DNA of 64,000 nucleotides. Origin: Xenorhabdus anantnagensis. Its GTDB lineage: Bacteria > Pseudomonadota > Gammaproteobacteria > Enterobacterales > Enterobacteriaceae. This document shows, piece after piece, positions 8,886-16,190 of the stretch; positions within the stretch are counted from its first letter, which is position 1, and every line of letters begins with the position of its first letter. A program made the translations under genes and the position numbers. The notes under the pieces were generated by a model. The model ran no database searches and was not told the DNA's origin. It saw only the letters and a list, made by a program, of their open reading frames with translations. The stretch lies in assembly GCF_028598555.1 (NCBI RefSeq), contig NZ_JAQRFN010000017.1:1-64000 (forward strand). Direction: 5' to 3'.

Positions 8886-9158
8886 ATGAATAACAACAAT
8901 ATTCAAAATGACTGGCATCAGGCCGATATCATCGCCGCATTGCGCAAACGCGGGACAACCTTAGCAGCGGTTTCTCGTGAGGCAGGACTCAGTTCATCGA
9001 CACTGGCAAATGCTTTCAGCAGACCGTGGCCGAAAGGTGAATGGATCATTGCAGATTATCTTGGCATCCATCCCTCAGAGATCTGGCCTAGTCGTTATTT
9101 CGATTCTCATACCGGAGAATTATTAGAAAGGAAAGCCCGCTCTAAGCCACAGGAATAA
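8886..9158 (+). CDS. Ner/Nlp-type helix-turn-helix regulator
   Basis: Encodes 90 residues. The segment WHQADIIAALRKRGTTLAAV, then SREAGLSSSTLANAFSRPWPKGEWIIADYLGIHPSEIWPSRY, is the standard winged helix-turn-helix of Mu Ner and SfsB/Nlp proteins. It is probably a repressor of phage- or satellite-type promoters. ATG 8886 follows AAGGGG and AGGA; an in-frame start at 8868 is less likely. It lies directly after the c4-like RNA, consistent with a satellite control region, and 270 bp before the putative attachment site. Confidence 0.88.
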   Translation: MNNNNIQNDWHQADIIAALRKRGTTLAAVSREAGLSSSTLANAFSRPWPKGEWIIADYLGIHPSEIWPSRYFDSHTGELLERKARSKPQE

Positions 9159-9424
9159 CCCGCTGTAATTTGTGATAGATGTCATAAAAATGAATATTTT
9201 TTATCTTAAGCCCTGAGCGTGAAATGGCAGCCGAATTTGACCATTTTTAACCCTCACGGCTTTTTTGCTTTAAGATGACTGAAAAGCACATAACTAGCGA
9301 TATAAATAATAAAAATCAGTCAGATATAGAAGAAAAAGCAAACAAAAAAATCTGGGGGCATTAAAAGGGGCATAAAAGGAAAGTCAGGTTATAGACTTTG
9401 ATTATTCAACACGTTATAATGCTT
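9159..9424. other. Gene-free stretch with integrase arm-site-like repeats
   Basis: No gene is visible. GGGGCAT occurs twice, 12 bp apart (9355-9361 and 9367-9373), each followed by an A-run. Such GGGGCAT repeats are common beside att sites of tRNA-targeting islands and could be arm-type binding sites. The link to the att candidate is inferred from position. Confidence 0.4.
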
Positions 9425-9446
9425 TTCGATTCCGCCTCCGGCACCA
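9425..9446 (+). other. Candidate attachment site: tRNA 3' end (T-loop to CCA)
   Basis: The sequence TT followed by CGATTCCGCCTCCGGCACCA reads as a T-loop, the 3' T-stem strand, an acceptor strand and CCA. The matching 5' T-stem strand (GGCGG) is absent and no complete tRNA surrounds it. This is what an island leaves at its far end when it recombines inside a tRNA gene. It could be attR of the P4-type element whose integrase ends at 201, or the site used by the integrase at 9794-10738. No second copy is in the window, so the partner tRNA would be outside it. From here to 9793 nothing else is clear. Confidence 0.6.
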
Positions 9447-9793
9447 CGATTTTAAAGCTAATTTGTTGAATGCTATCAGATAATTAACAAATAAGTTAAA
9501 ACTTAGGGCTGTTAATAAAATGCTAAACAATTGGTAGCTTGGTTTGCATACTCAGTGTTTAAAAAAGCCGTAAATAAAGCATACAGGGTGCCTGCATTTG
9601 CAAGCACTCTTTTTTCGTTCAGGGTAATGATTTCAGTAATTGATTCTGATGTCAAGTAAGGTCAAAACTTTACGGGATGCAGGATCGAAACCAACCATTT
9701 TTTATACCATCAATGTTGATGCAGGGCTGTTCACTCACACCTCCTCTTCAATCCTGTCTGAGACCTGCCCTGTTTTTTTACCTGATGTTATCC

Positions 9794-10738
9794 TTACACC
9801 GAAATATCCAGATATATCGCCAGCTCATTCTCCAGCGTTTTACCCGCGATTTCCATATCAATATCAATATATTCCAGGGTGGTGGTCAGACTGCGGTGCC
9901 CCAGCAGGCTTCTGACCAACTGCAGATTACGGTCCGGTGCTTTCATCAGTTCCGTTGCCAGCGTGTGACGAAAACGGTGAGGGGAGATATCAAAGCCACA
10001 TTCCCGTGATAACCGATTAAAAAAAGAACGGATATGCTGCTTTTCTTTATCGTAATTGTACTGATAACTGATTGTGCGCCCGTGATGACGAAAACGCAGA
10101 CGGGTTAAATCAAACAACGGATCACCGTCTTTTGCACCACAGGCTCTTGCTTGCCCGACCAACTGCGCCAACCGGGGTTTAAGCTGCCGGATCATCGGCA
10201 CCCGCCATTCACTGTGGTTTTTGCTGCCTTCGACACGCAGGACAATATAATTGCCTTCCAGATTGATATCCTGCAACCGCAGGTGCAATAACTGGTTCTG
10301 GCGCATCCCCGTTAACCGGAAGGTGTCTAACACGGTCAGCCAGTACCCGGTCCGGTACAATGCACAACGGCCTCCCCGGGGAACGACCTGTCTTCTTTCC
10401 TCTTCCTCGTATTGTCTCATCAGCAGATAGAGATGAATGATCTGGGATTTACTCAGAATTTTCTTCTTTTTCTTCTCTTTTTTCACTGCCGCATCGTTAA
10501 ACGGGTTTTCAGTGAGCGGCAGCAGTTTTCTTTCCATCACGAAATTAAAAATTGCCCGCAGGTGTGCCACCTTATTGTTCCAGGTATGACCGGATTGTTT
10601 CTTCTCCACCAACGAATGACGCCGCCACCGCAGCACATCCCGGTGAGTGACCTGCTCCGGTAATACCGCGTCGCCCATAAACCGGGTAAACACCCGCTTG
10701 ACCTTGTGGTAGCTCCACTCGGAGGCCGGGCGTAACAT
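9794..10738 (-). CDS. Tyrosine recombinase/integrase, 5' end interrupted by in-frame TGA
   Basis: Encodes 314 residues from ATG 10738, with all catalytic boxes: RLTGMRQNQLLHL (Arg), HRFRHTLATEL (His-x-x-Arg) and LLGHRSLTTTLEYID (His and Tyr). The same frame continues upstream to a well-placed ATG at 10801 (preceded by GAGG) through MHGTEEKMGWDEL, a TGA, then EEYFFSQ into the present N-terminus. The original protein therefore probably started at 10801 and one codon is now TGA. Reinitiation at 10738 could still give a protein lacking 21 residues of the DNA-arm-binding domain. It may mobilise the minus-strand gene set above it or use the att-like site at 9425. Confidence 0.85.
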   Translation of the reverse strand: MLRPASEWSYHKVKRVFTRFMGDAVLPEQVTHRDVLRWRRHSLVEKKQSGHTWNNKVAHLRAIFNFVMERKLLPLTENPFNDAAVKKEKKKKKILSKSQIIHLYLLMRQYEEEERRQVVPRGGRCALYRTGYWLTVLDTFRLTGMRQNQLLHLRLQDINLEGNYIVLRVEGSKNHSEWRVPMIRQLKPRLAQLVGQARACGAKDGDPLFDLTRLRFRHHGRTISYQYNYDKEKQHIRSFFNRLSRECGFDISPHRFRHTLATELMKAPDRNLQLVRSLLGHRSLTTTLEYIDIDMEIAGKTLENELAIYLDISV

Positions 10739-10919
10739 CTGTGAGAAAAAATATTCCTCTCACAATTCATCCCAGCCCATTTTTTCTTCTGTTCCGTGCA
10801 TCCTCGTTTTCCTGTTATCAATAACATAATCTGGCGGCTTAGTGGCAGAGCCATAAGCCAAAAAACTCGTCAAAAACAAATAACAAAACTAAATTGTTTC
10901 ATTATTAATATCATGGCCG

Positions 10920-11921
10920 CTAATTCCCTGCGGGAGCAACGCGTTTGGGCTTTTTCCGTGTACGTTTGGATGATTTCAAATCGATATGATTATCATTTGC
11001 GTTAACTTGTTCTGAAACTTCATCATTTGATTGAAATAATGACAATAATGCCTGTGTATCATCATAAACGGGTTGATCGGCGGCTGATGGGGTTGCTGAT
11101 TCGGGGATCGGCGCAACAACACCAGAATCTGTTGGTATTGATACTGAATCCGTCACCGGGCGTTCAGCGAGTCCAGCGGATTTCAGCAACGGTGACTGCA
11201 CCTGCATGGCGGCGTCCTGAAGCAGTGCCTCAATCAATGGCATGGCAGAAGGATGACCACCCAGCCGTAACACCAGACACGTCCATGCCGCCGGCACCAG
11301 AAATAACCAGCTCACCGCCTCTTCCGGCAATAAACGCGTTGCTATCATGGCTTCCAGCGGTGCCGATAAATCAGGCGGAGACGACCGGAAACGAAAACGA
11401 AAGCGACGCTCGGGTGTCCACCATCCCGGCCGCCAGTAATGCCCGTCGTCCAGCTCGCCCTCCACTTGCCGCAGCAGCGGCAGGTGATAAAATAGGGCGG
11501 CCCAGAACACGACCGCCTGCCATAGGACACTCTGTGCGGCCTGCGTTTCCGGTGCCACACCCGGCGGTAGCAAATGCCCTTTCGCCAATCGCACGGCACA
11601 GGTGGTAAATTTCAGCGTCAGGTCGGCAAATCCCCCGGCCCCTGACCACTCCCCTTCCGGGGCGGCGGGTATTTGCTGAACGCTGCCCATCAATTGTTTA
11701 ATTGGGGCAAGATAAAAACGCTGATACAGCCCTTCCGGTAGCGCACTGTTTTGCCATAATTGTTGCAGGCACTGGCGGCGCAGCGGGGTTGCCAGTAACA
11801 CATCGACGGGTTGCGGCCGGAAATAGCCCCGGATATCATGAATGCCTTCCGGTTTTTGTTCGGGTGATTCGGGTGGGGTGGCAGGCTGACGGGTAAAATG
11901 CGATTTAAAACGCACAAACAT
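10920..11921 (-). CDS. Truncated MobH/TraI_2-type relaxase-like protein of ICE
   Basis: Encodes 333 residues. RGYFRPQPVDVLL near residue 31, then ALPEGLYQRFYLAPIKQLMG, GAGGFADLTLKFTTCAVRLA and HLLPPGVAPETQAAQSVLWQ, align with the TraI_2 domain of PFGI-1-class ICE relaxases. Those proteins usually have a His-rich HD-like motif between PASE and the GGL segment. Here it reads IPAAPEGEWSGAGGF with no histidines, and the protein is about half of the usual length. The tail is basic (KSSKRTRKKPKR). It is probably a non-catalytic paralogue or relic. AGGAGG lies 6 bases before ATG 11921. It is the first of the ICE-related minus-strand genes after the integrase. Confidence 0.75.
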   Translation of the reverse strand: MFVRFKSHFTRQPATPPESPEQKPEGIHDIRGYFRPQPVDVLLATPLRRQCLQQLWQNSALPEGLYQRFYLAPIKQLMGSVQQIPAAPEGEWSGAGGFADLTLKFTTCAVRLAKGHLLPPGVAPETQAAQSVLWQAVVFWAALFYHLPLLRQVEGELDDGHYWRPGWWTPERRFRFRFRSSPPDLSAPLEAMIATRLLPEEAVSWLFLVPAAWTCLVLRLGGHPSAMPLIEALLQDAAMQVQSPLLKSAGLAERPVTDSVSIPTDSGVVAPIPESATPSAADQPVYDDTQALLSLFQSNDEVSEQVNANDNHIDLKSSKRTRKKPKRVAPAGN

Positions 11922-12150
11922 GGTGTTTTCCTCCTTTTCAAATTTGGCTCAGTGTCGGTGAATCCCAATCTGAAACAAGGAGAAACTCTTTTTGCGAAAA
12001 TGAAAATTAACCTGACTCGATTCACCCATTAACTGACTGACTGAATCAGCTTAATTTTCATCATAAATCAACATATTAATGACATTTAAAAACTGAAAAG
12101 CGCCCCGAAAGGCGCAAGTGGAAGAAAGAATAGTCAATGTGAAAAAAGGT

Positions 12151-12834
12151 TCATGCCGCTTGTTCATATTCCTGTAAACGCTGTGACCAGTTACCCAAGT
12201 AATGCGCGGGTGTATAGCGGGTTCGCTTACTGCCGCTATCATGCAAGGCATCCCCGATGGTCACTGCGGCCGGAATGCCGGTCAAGGAAAACTGGATGTA
12301 AGCCATCACCGCGGCCAGCGGGTCGATATCAACTGCTGACACCCACAGGCGGCATAACGGATCATGCCCTTGCTCTCTCAAGGCTTCGGCAGCGGCCAGT
12401 GTCATACAGCCCGCCCCACAAGCCGGCTCATACAGGGTTACAAAGGGTTTCTCCTGCAATAGTGCAGAGACATCCTGCAACTGCATCTCCGCCATCATTC
12501 TGGCCACTTCCCAGGGCGTAAAAAACTGATTGAGTACTTTATCCCCCAATCCCAGCTGCATAAACACACTGCCCAGAAAATCGCAGGGCGCCTGGGCTAA
12601 TCCCAGTACCACATGAGAAAACAGCTGCACAATCCGGTCAACATCTTCCCGTTCGTACTTATTGATGGTTTTCAGGTAATACTGCTCCAGCTCCTCACAA
12701 TAATGGTATTTATTGTGAATGGCGGCCATCGCACAATTGCAAAAATCCTGAAAAACCTGATAACGACGGTGGTCACGTGCCGTCTGGTTAAACAAAGAAA
12801 TAAAGGCTTTCTGATAATCGGGTTGAGATGCCAT
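12151..12834 (-). CDS. N-6 DNA methylase-like protein (short ICE/plasmid form)
   Basis: Encodes 227 residues from ATG 12834, which has AGGG upstream; the frame is open to 12972, but that part has no similarity to the family. The methylase landmarks are FFTPWEVARMMAEM (about 105-118), the SAM-binding loop LYEPACGAGCMTLAAAEALR, then SAVDIDPLAAVMAYIQFSLTGIPA. No NPPY/DPPF catalytic motif is visible. This matches the short methylases common on plasmids and ICEs, whose activity is uncertain. It may modify or only bind DNA to help the element evade restriction, in keeping with the ArdB-like genes upstream. A leader hairpin is at 12869-12901. Confidence 0.82.
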   Translation of the reverse strand: MASQPDYQKAFISLFNQTARDHRRYQVFQDFCNCAMAAIHNKYHYCEELEQYYLKTINKYEREDVDRIVQLFSHVVLGLAQAPCDFLGSVFMQLGLGDKVLNQFFTPWEVARMMAEMQLQDVSALLQEKPFVTLYEPACGAGCMTLAAAEALREQGHDPLCRLWVSAVDIDPLAAVMAYIQFSLTGIPAAVTIGDALHDSGSKRTRYTPAHYLGNWSQRLQEYEQAA

Positions 12835-12868
12835 CACATGTTTTCCCTGAAGAACAAAAAGAGAAAAA

Positions 12869-12901
12869 GGAAAACACATCCCGAAAAGGGAAAATGTTTC
12901 C
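12869..12901 (-). promoter_or_regulatory. Leader hairpin before methylase-like gene
   Basis: GGAAAACACAT (12869-12879) can pair imperfectly with ATGTTTCC (12894-12901), with CCC/GGG inside. It lies 34 bp upstream of the ATG and belongs to the family of leader hairpins found before most genes of this minus-strand cluster. Confidence 0.5.
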
Positions 12902-12955
12902 CCTTTCGGTTGAAGTGAAGATAAAAAATAAATTAATGATGGGTTAAATAACGCG

Positions 12956-13879
12956 TTACTGCCCAATGGCAATGGCCGGCACAGGCAGGTTCACCGCCCG
13001 TTTGTCATCGTTGACCAGATAAAGCGCCGGCCGGTTCTCCCATCCTGACGGCCCGTTGCCGCTGTCCACATGCTCGCCCTGGTCATAGCAATCGTAACCT
13101 TTGAGGCTTCCTGACGGTTCGCTGTACCCGTGGCGGATTTCACAGTCAAACACCGATGACAGCTCGCCCATCAGTTCGGCCGAAGGGGGTGCCCAGGGGG
13201 AATCAAAGCGCACGGTCAGGCTGCTGACATGCCGTCGCTCCCAGCGGACATGGTGACCCAACGGCCATTCCATACCGTATTGCGCGTCGTAAAACTGCGC
13301 CGGAGTCGCGATGCCTTTCAGCAAGCCACTGTTGCCGTTAATCTCGGTGGCAAGGCGGGTCGGCATTATCATCAGCATATCGCAGGGCTGCGCCGATTCC
13401 GGATAAACACTCAGTTTATCCCAGCACGCGCCGATATCGATAGCTTCAGACCAGCCCACCATGCCAAACCAGTCGGTATACTGGCGGGTCAGGAGACGGG
13501 TGATAATGTCACGCGCCGGCGCCGGTACGCATTCCCAACGCAACAGGCTGAGACCCGACTGGCGGTACAGGTTATCGGTCCGTTTAATATTGTCGCTGTT
13601 TAACGGCACATTATCCTGCAACAACTTAAGCCACTGTTCAAAAGCCAGGTTCTGTGCCGTCGGTGCCGCCGTGCCGCACACCAGTGCCGGGTAAGGCGCA
13701 TAGGTTTGCGGTTTAGTCGGTTTCAGTATCCCCGCACAGCCGGCCAGAAACAGCCGCAGGCTTTGCTGTACCGCCTGGCGGTAACGGGGGGTTTCTTCCC
13801 CGCAGACCCATTGTTGCATCACGTCAATACACACCGACTTACCGGTGATGTCCAGTTGATTAGTATACCATTCTGCCAT
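12956..13879 (-). CDS. DUF1281/Api92-like protein of mobile elements
   Basis: Encodes 307 residues from ATG 13879, preceded by TGAGGA. The C-terminal ~150 residues carry the Api92 ferredoxin-like pattern: WPLGHHVRWERRHVSSLTVR, FDSPWAPPSAELMGELSS and FDCEIRHGYSEPSGSLKGYD. This domain is frequent in phage APSE and ICE/plasmid proteins, and no reaction is known. The N-terminal half (ITGKSVCIDVMQQWVCGEE and following) is less familiar. The frame starts further upstream at 13930, but that part lacks a ribosome site. It is preceded by a leader hairpin (13914-13948) and overlaps no neighbour. Confidence 0.8.
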   Translation of the reverse strand: MAEWYTNQLDITGKSVCIDVMQQWVCGEETPRYRQAVQQSLRLFLAGCAGILKPTKPQTYAPYPALVCGTAAPTAQNLAFEQWLKLLQDNVPLNSDNIKRTDNLYRQSGLSLLRWECVPAPARDIITRLLTRQYTDWFGMVGWSEAIDIGACWDKLSVYPESAQPCDMLMIMPTRLATEINGNSGLLKGIATPAQFYDAQYGMEWPLGHHVRWERRHVSSLTVRFDSPWAPPSAELMGELSSVFDCEIRHGYSEPSGSLKGYDCYDQGEHVDSGNGPSGWENRPALYLVNDDKRAVNLPVPAIAIGQ

Positions 13880-13913
13880 GGTCAGGTTCCTCATTGGATG
13901 AATAAGCATAAAC

Positions 13914-13948
13914 CGGAGGAGCCGCGCCATCAGGGCACCGCTCCCCCG
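13914..13948 (-). promoter_or_regulatory. Leader hairpin before DUF1281 gene
   Basis: GGAGC (13918-13922) pairs with GCTCC (13940-13944), extended by CCGG/CCCCG pairing. It sits 34 bp upstream of ATG 13879 and is part of the recurrent leader-hairpin set. Confidence 0.45.
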
Positions 13949-13968
13949 ATGGGTGATTGAAAAATGGG

Positions 13969-14277
13969 TTATTCGGACTGTGACCCGATGTCCTGACTGA
14001 GCAGCGTTTCGGTAATACCGCTGTCGAAAATCACCCTCAGTTCATCATGAATACCCAGATACGGTGTACTGCTCTGGATACCCTGTGCATTCAGCCGGGT
14101 TAAATCGTATTTATCCACCAACGCATTGATGGCTTCAAAGGGCTGGACGCCACTGGCCATCAGTTCAGCCACCGTGTCAGCATCACACAGTGCCGTATCA
14201 TTCAGGTTCAGGCCAAAATGCCGTTTCAGCAGCGTGCCGGCAATCACCTGCCAGACGGTTAAACGTAAAGGTGCCAT
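13969..14277 (-). CDS. CbtA/YkfI-family toxin-like protein
   Basis: Encodes 102 residues. TVWQVIAGTLLKRHFGLNLN, then DTALCDADTVAELMASGVQPFEAINALVDKYDLTRL, follows the signature of CbtA/YeeV type IV toxins (VWQ, HYGLTLNDT, FLVEKYxLxR). Those toxins act on MreB and FtsZ assembly. The C-terminal part (GIQSSTPYLGIHDELRVIFD) also resembles the family. No CbeA-type antitoxin gene is seen beside it; the 180-residue gene 16 bp upstream is unrelated as far as I can tell. It may be a free-standing CbtA-like element protein rather than an active toxin. Confidence 0.75.
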   Translation of the reverse strand: MAPLRLTVWQVIAGTLLKRHFGLNLNDTALCDADTVAELMASGVQPFEAINALVDKYDLTRLNAQGIQSSTPYLGIHDELRVIFDSGITETLLSQDIGSQSE

Positions 14278-14293
14278 AGTGATACCTCACACA

Positions 14294-14836
14294 TTAGACG
14301 CTGACTGTCGTGCTGTGCCGGAGAATATCCAGCACTTCACGGCACTCGTGATAACGGGGTGAAACCCCATGCAGCGACAGTAAGTGCGCCTCATGCCACA
14401 ATGCCCGGGCGGCCGGGATATTCTGCCAGCCCTGCTCAAGTACCGCCAACTGGCACAACTGCTGTTGCCGTTGTGCCAGTGACAGGCGCTCTGAGGCCAG
14501 CGTCACCGGCTGTGCCCAGACAATTTCGTCATAAAACCGGCCACCGAGCACTTTTCTGTCCCCGGCGTCATAAATCATCACGGTCAGCGGAAAAAAAACG
14601 CCCTTCGTTTGATGAGATAACGTTTCCGGTACCGGCCAGTCACCCAGCAGATGGATAACTTTCAGCCGCTGCACCGCTTCGGTTACCGAGGCCGCTTCGC
14701 ACACGGTCAGGGTTTCTTCCCGCAGTGATTGCCTCGCTTGCGGGTGTTGCATCAGACCAGTGACCTGCACGGTAAAAATGTCTTCATGGAATGTCGTCCC
14801 GGCTTCATCTGATGCCGGTAAAAAAATCGGGTTCAT
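14294..14836 (-). CDS. Conserved-looking hypothetical protein of the ICE cluster
   Basis: Encodes 180 residues; I do not recognise the family. It is soluble, without membrane segments or a signal peptide, and has a central beta-rich stretch (GVFFPLTVMIYDAGDRKVLG) and a helical C-terminus (LAQRQQQLCQLAVLEQGW). It ends 16 bp before the CbtA-like gene, so the two are probably co-transcribed and could be functionally linked. AAGGAAAT precedes ATG 14836, and a strong leader hairpin lies at 14867-14900. Confidence 0.6.
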   Translation of the reverse strand: MNPIFLPASDEAGTTFHEDIFTVQVTGLMQHPQARQSLREETLTVCEAASVTEAVQRLKVIHLLGDWPVPETLSHQTKGVFFPLTVMIYDAGDRKVLGGRFYDEIVWAQPVTLASERLSLAQRQQQLCQLAVLEQGWQNIPAARALWHEAHLLSLHGVSPRYHECREVLDILRHSTTVSV

Positions 14837-14866
14837 CGGTATTTCCTTAACTGGAGGTCAAATAAA

Positions 14867-14900
14867 GAAAACACCCGCCCGATACCGGGAAGGTGTTTTC
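14867..14900 (-). promoter_or_regulatory. Nested leader hairpin before the 180-residue gene
   Basis: GAAAACACC (14867-14875) is perfectly complementary to GGTGTTTTC (14892-14900), with an inner CCCG-ATAC-CGGG stem. It is the clearest member of the leader-hairpin set and sits about 30 bp upstream of ATG 14836. Confidence 0.6.
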
Positions 14901-14955
14901 GGTTCCCTGGTCAGGCGCTTAAGAAAAGGGTTAACAGCATCATGGGCTGATAACG

Positions 14956-15420
14956 TCAGTGAGAGTGATTATTTTGATTTTCGATTAATGACGGGCTGAT
15001 AAAGTCCTCGTGGGGTCCCAATGTCATGACTGACCCTATCAGCGCGTTTTCCGGATGCTGATCCACATATTCCCGCAATTCGCGAAACCGACAGGCATCC
15101 GCATTCGGTTCATTCAGCGCAGCGATACGGGCAAGCACGATTGACGTCACCGCCAGCCCGAAGGCATCAGCAGACAGCGTAACGGTTAACGCACTGTCCG
15201 GCAGACAGACAGAATACGAGGCGGCGGATGTCGGCACCATATAGGTCAGCTGTTCAGAAACATCCCGCCTGTCCCAGTATTCATACCGGTATTCACCACA
15301 TAAATGCGCGGCGGTATTGGCAATCAGAAACCCCAGAAATAACCGCTCCAGCGGTTTTTTACCGGGAAATGCCGCAGACAGCGCAGGACTGTCCAGCATG
15401 ATAAGGTCACTTTTTTGCAT
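14956..15420 (-). CDS. ArdB/KlcA-like antirestriction protein (copy 1)
   Basis: Encodes 154 residues. The middle part RLFLGFLIANTAAHLCGEYR, then YEYWDRRDVSEQLTYMVPTS and VTLSADAFGLAVTSIVLARI, follows the ArdB/KlcA antirestriction pattern, in which an acidic core, a YxxP segment and SADAxGI are conserved. Such proteins block type I restriction of incoming DNA. It is a paralogue of the next gene upstream, sharing CEDYR/CGEYR, YMVPT/YAVPT and SADAFGL/SADTFGL. GGAG lies 7 bp before ATG 15420. It is preceded by a leader hairpin. The assignment is by pattern and the family match is distant. Confidence 0.72.
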   Translation of the reverse strand: MQKSDLIMLDSPALSAAFPGKKPLERLFLGFLIANTAAHLCGEYRYEYWDRRDVSEQLTYMVPTSAASYSVCLPDSALTVTLSADAFGLAVTSIVLARIAALNEPNADACRFRELREYVDQHPENALIGSVMTLGPHEDFISPSLIENQNNHSH

Positions 15421-15443
15421 CATGTTCTCCTGTCAATAAAAAA

Positions 15444-15484
15444 GACGGAGAACACCCTGCCCGACGGGAAAAATGTTCCCCGTC
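15444..15484 (-). promoter_or_regulatory. Leader hairpin before ArdB-like copy 1
   Basis: GACGG (15444-15448) pairs with CCGTC (15480-15484) and GAACA pairs with TGTTC. The block from here to about 15520 is a near-repeat of 15977-16050, so the two ArdB-like genes have duplicated leaders. Confidence 0.6.
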
Positions 15485-15523
15485 CGGGTGACTGGCATCG
15501 TGCCAGGGTAGATTAAATTATCG

Positions 15524-15958
15524 TCATGCTCCCGCTAAACCTAAAGCCGCCCGAATACACGGGGCCTGGGGATGTTGCAGCGCGTATGCCCGCAAATCAC
15601 AAAACCGTTCAGCGACTTCATCCTGCTTCATCAGTGCCGTCAGATAGCCCAGTACGCTCAGGGTGACCATCAGCCCGAACGTATCCGCGGATACTTCGCC
15701 GTTAAAGTCAGTGGTCTCGATTTTGACTCCATACGTGTCAGCGCGGGTCGGCACAGCATAGGCAATGTTGTCGGACACTTTCCGGCACTGCCAGGTATCA
15801 CACCGGTAATCCTCACACAGCGTGACTGCCGCTTTAATGACCGTGTGTTCCAGCAGTATCAGTTCAAGGGGACTACTTCGCGGAAAGACGTCCGCAAAAG
15901 GGGACAATTCAGACGCCGGTACAGCATGCACCGTTGTCCTGGTTTTGTTTTGTTGCAT
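15524..15958 (-). CDS. ArdB/KlcA-like antirestriction protein (copy 2)
   Basis: Encodes 144 residues from ATG 15958, which has AAGGAG upstream. The core VTLCEDYRCDTWQCRKVSDN, then IAYAVPTRADTYGVKI and EVSADTFGLMVTLSVLGYL, resembles ArdB-family proteins and copy 1 (14956-15420). The two genes and their leaders share layout and sequence, which indicates tandem duplication followed by divergence. It is the first gene of the minus-strand cluster; the repeat C block (16072-16190) lies upstream and may hold the promoter. Likely role: protecting the element from type I restriction after transfer. Confidence 0.72.
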   Translation of the reverse strand: MQQNKTRTTVHAVPASELSPFADVFPRSSPLELILLEHTVIKAAVTLCEDYRCDTWQCRKVSDNIAYAVPTRADTYGVKIETTDFNGEVSADTFGLMVTLSVLGYLTALMKQDEVAERFCDLRAYALQHPQAPCIRAALGLAGA

Positions 15959-15976
15959 TGTGGACTCCTTAAAAAC

Positions 15977-16017
15977 AACGGAGAACACCTTGCCCGACGG
16001 GAAACGTATTCCCCGTT
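15977..16017 (-). promoter_or_regulatory. Leader hairpin before ArdB-like copy 2
   Basis: AACGG (15977-15981) pairs with CCGTT (16013-16017) and GAACA pairs with TATTC with one mismatch. It has the same layout as the hairpin at 15444-15484. Confidence 0.55.
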
Positions 16018-16071
16018 GGGTGGCTGGCGTCATGCCAGGGTGGATTAAATAACCTTCATCATCAACAAAAA

Positions 16072-16190
16072 AGATGATATCTGCTTCCAAAGGTGGGCAG
16101 ATGTACCACACAGTGTGTACTCCCTTGCAGGCTACGGGAGTGTGGGTGTCGCTGCCCGAAGGTGATCCTCACAAGCGACCAGATCATCAA
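16072..16190. repeat. Copy C (short) of the repeated leader block
   Basis: GATGATATCTGCTTCCAAAG, then GCAGATGTACC and a stem CTCCC/GGGAG around CAGGCTAC, match the end of blocks A (7824-7912, inverted) and B (22607-22720). Only this ~120-bp part is shared. It lies upstream of the first ArdB-like gene. The remainder up to the IS end at 16443 (about 250 bp) shows no gene. Confidence 0.7.

Noticed and set aside
9400-9450. A complete tRNA gene
   Set aside because: Only the T-loop, acceptor strand and CCA are present; the 5' T-stem strand and the other arms are missing.
9640-9915. Plus-strand frame across the putative att region and integrase end
   Set aside because: Its second half is antisense to the integrase and the first half shows no protein-like pattern.
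11027-11608. Plus-strand open frame of 193 codons
   Set aside because: It is the antisense shadow of the relaxase-like gene 10920-11921, which has a ribosome site and a recognisable domain.
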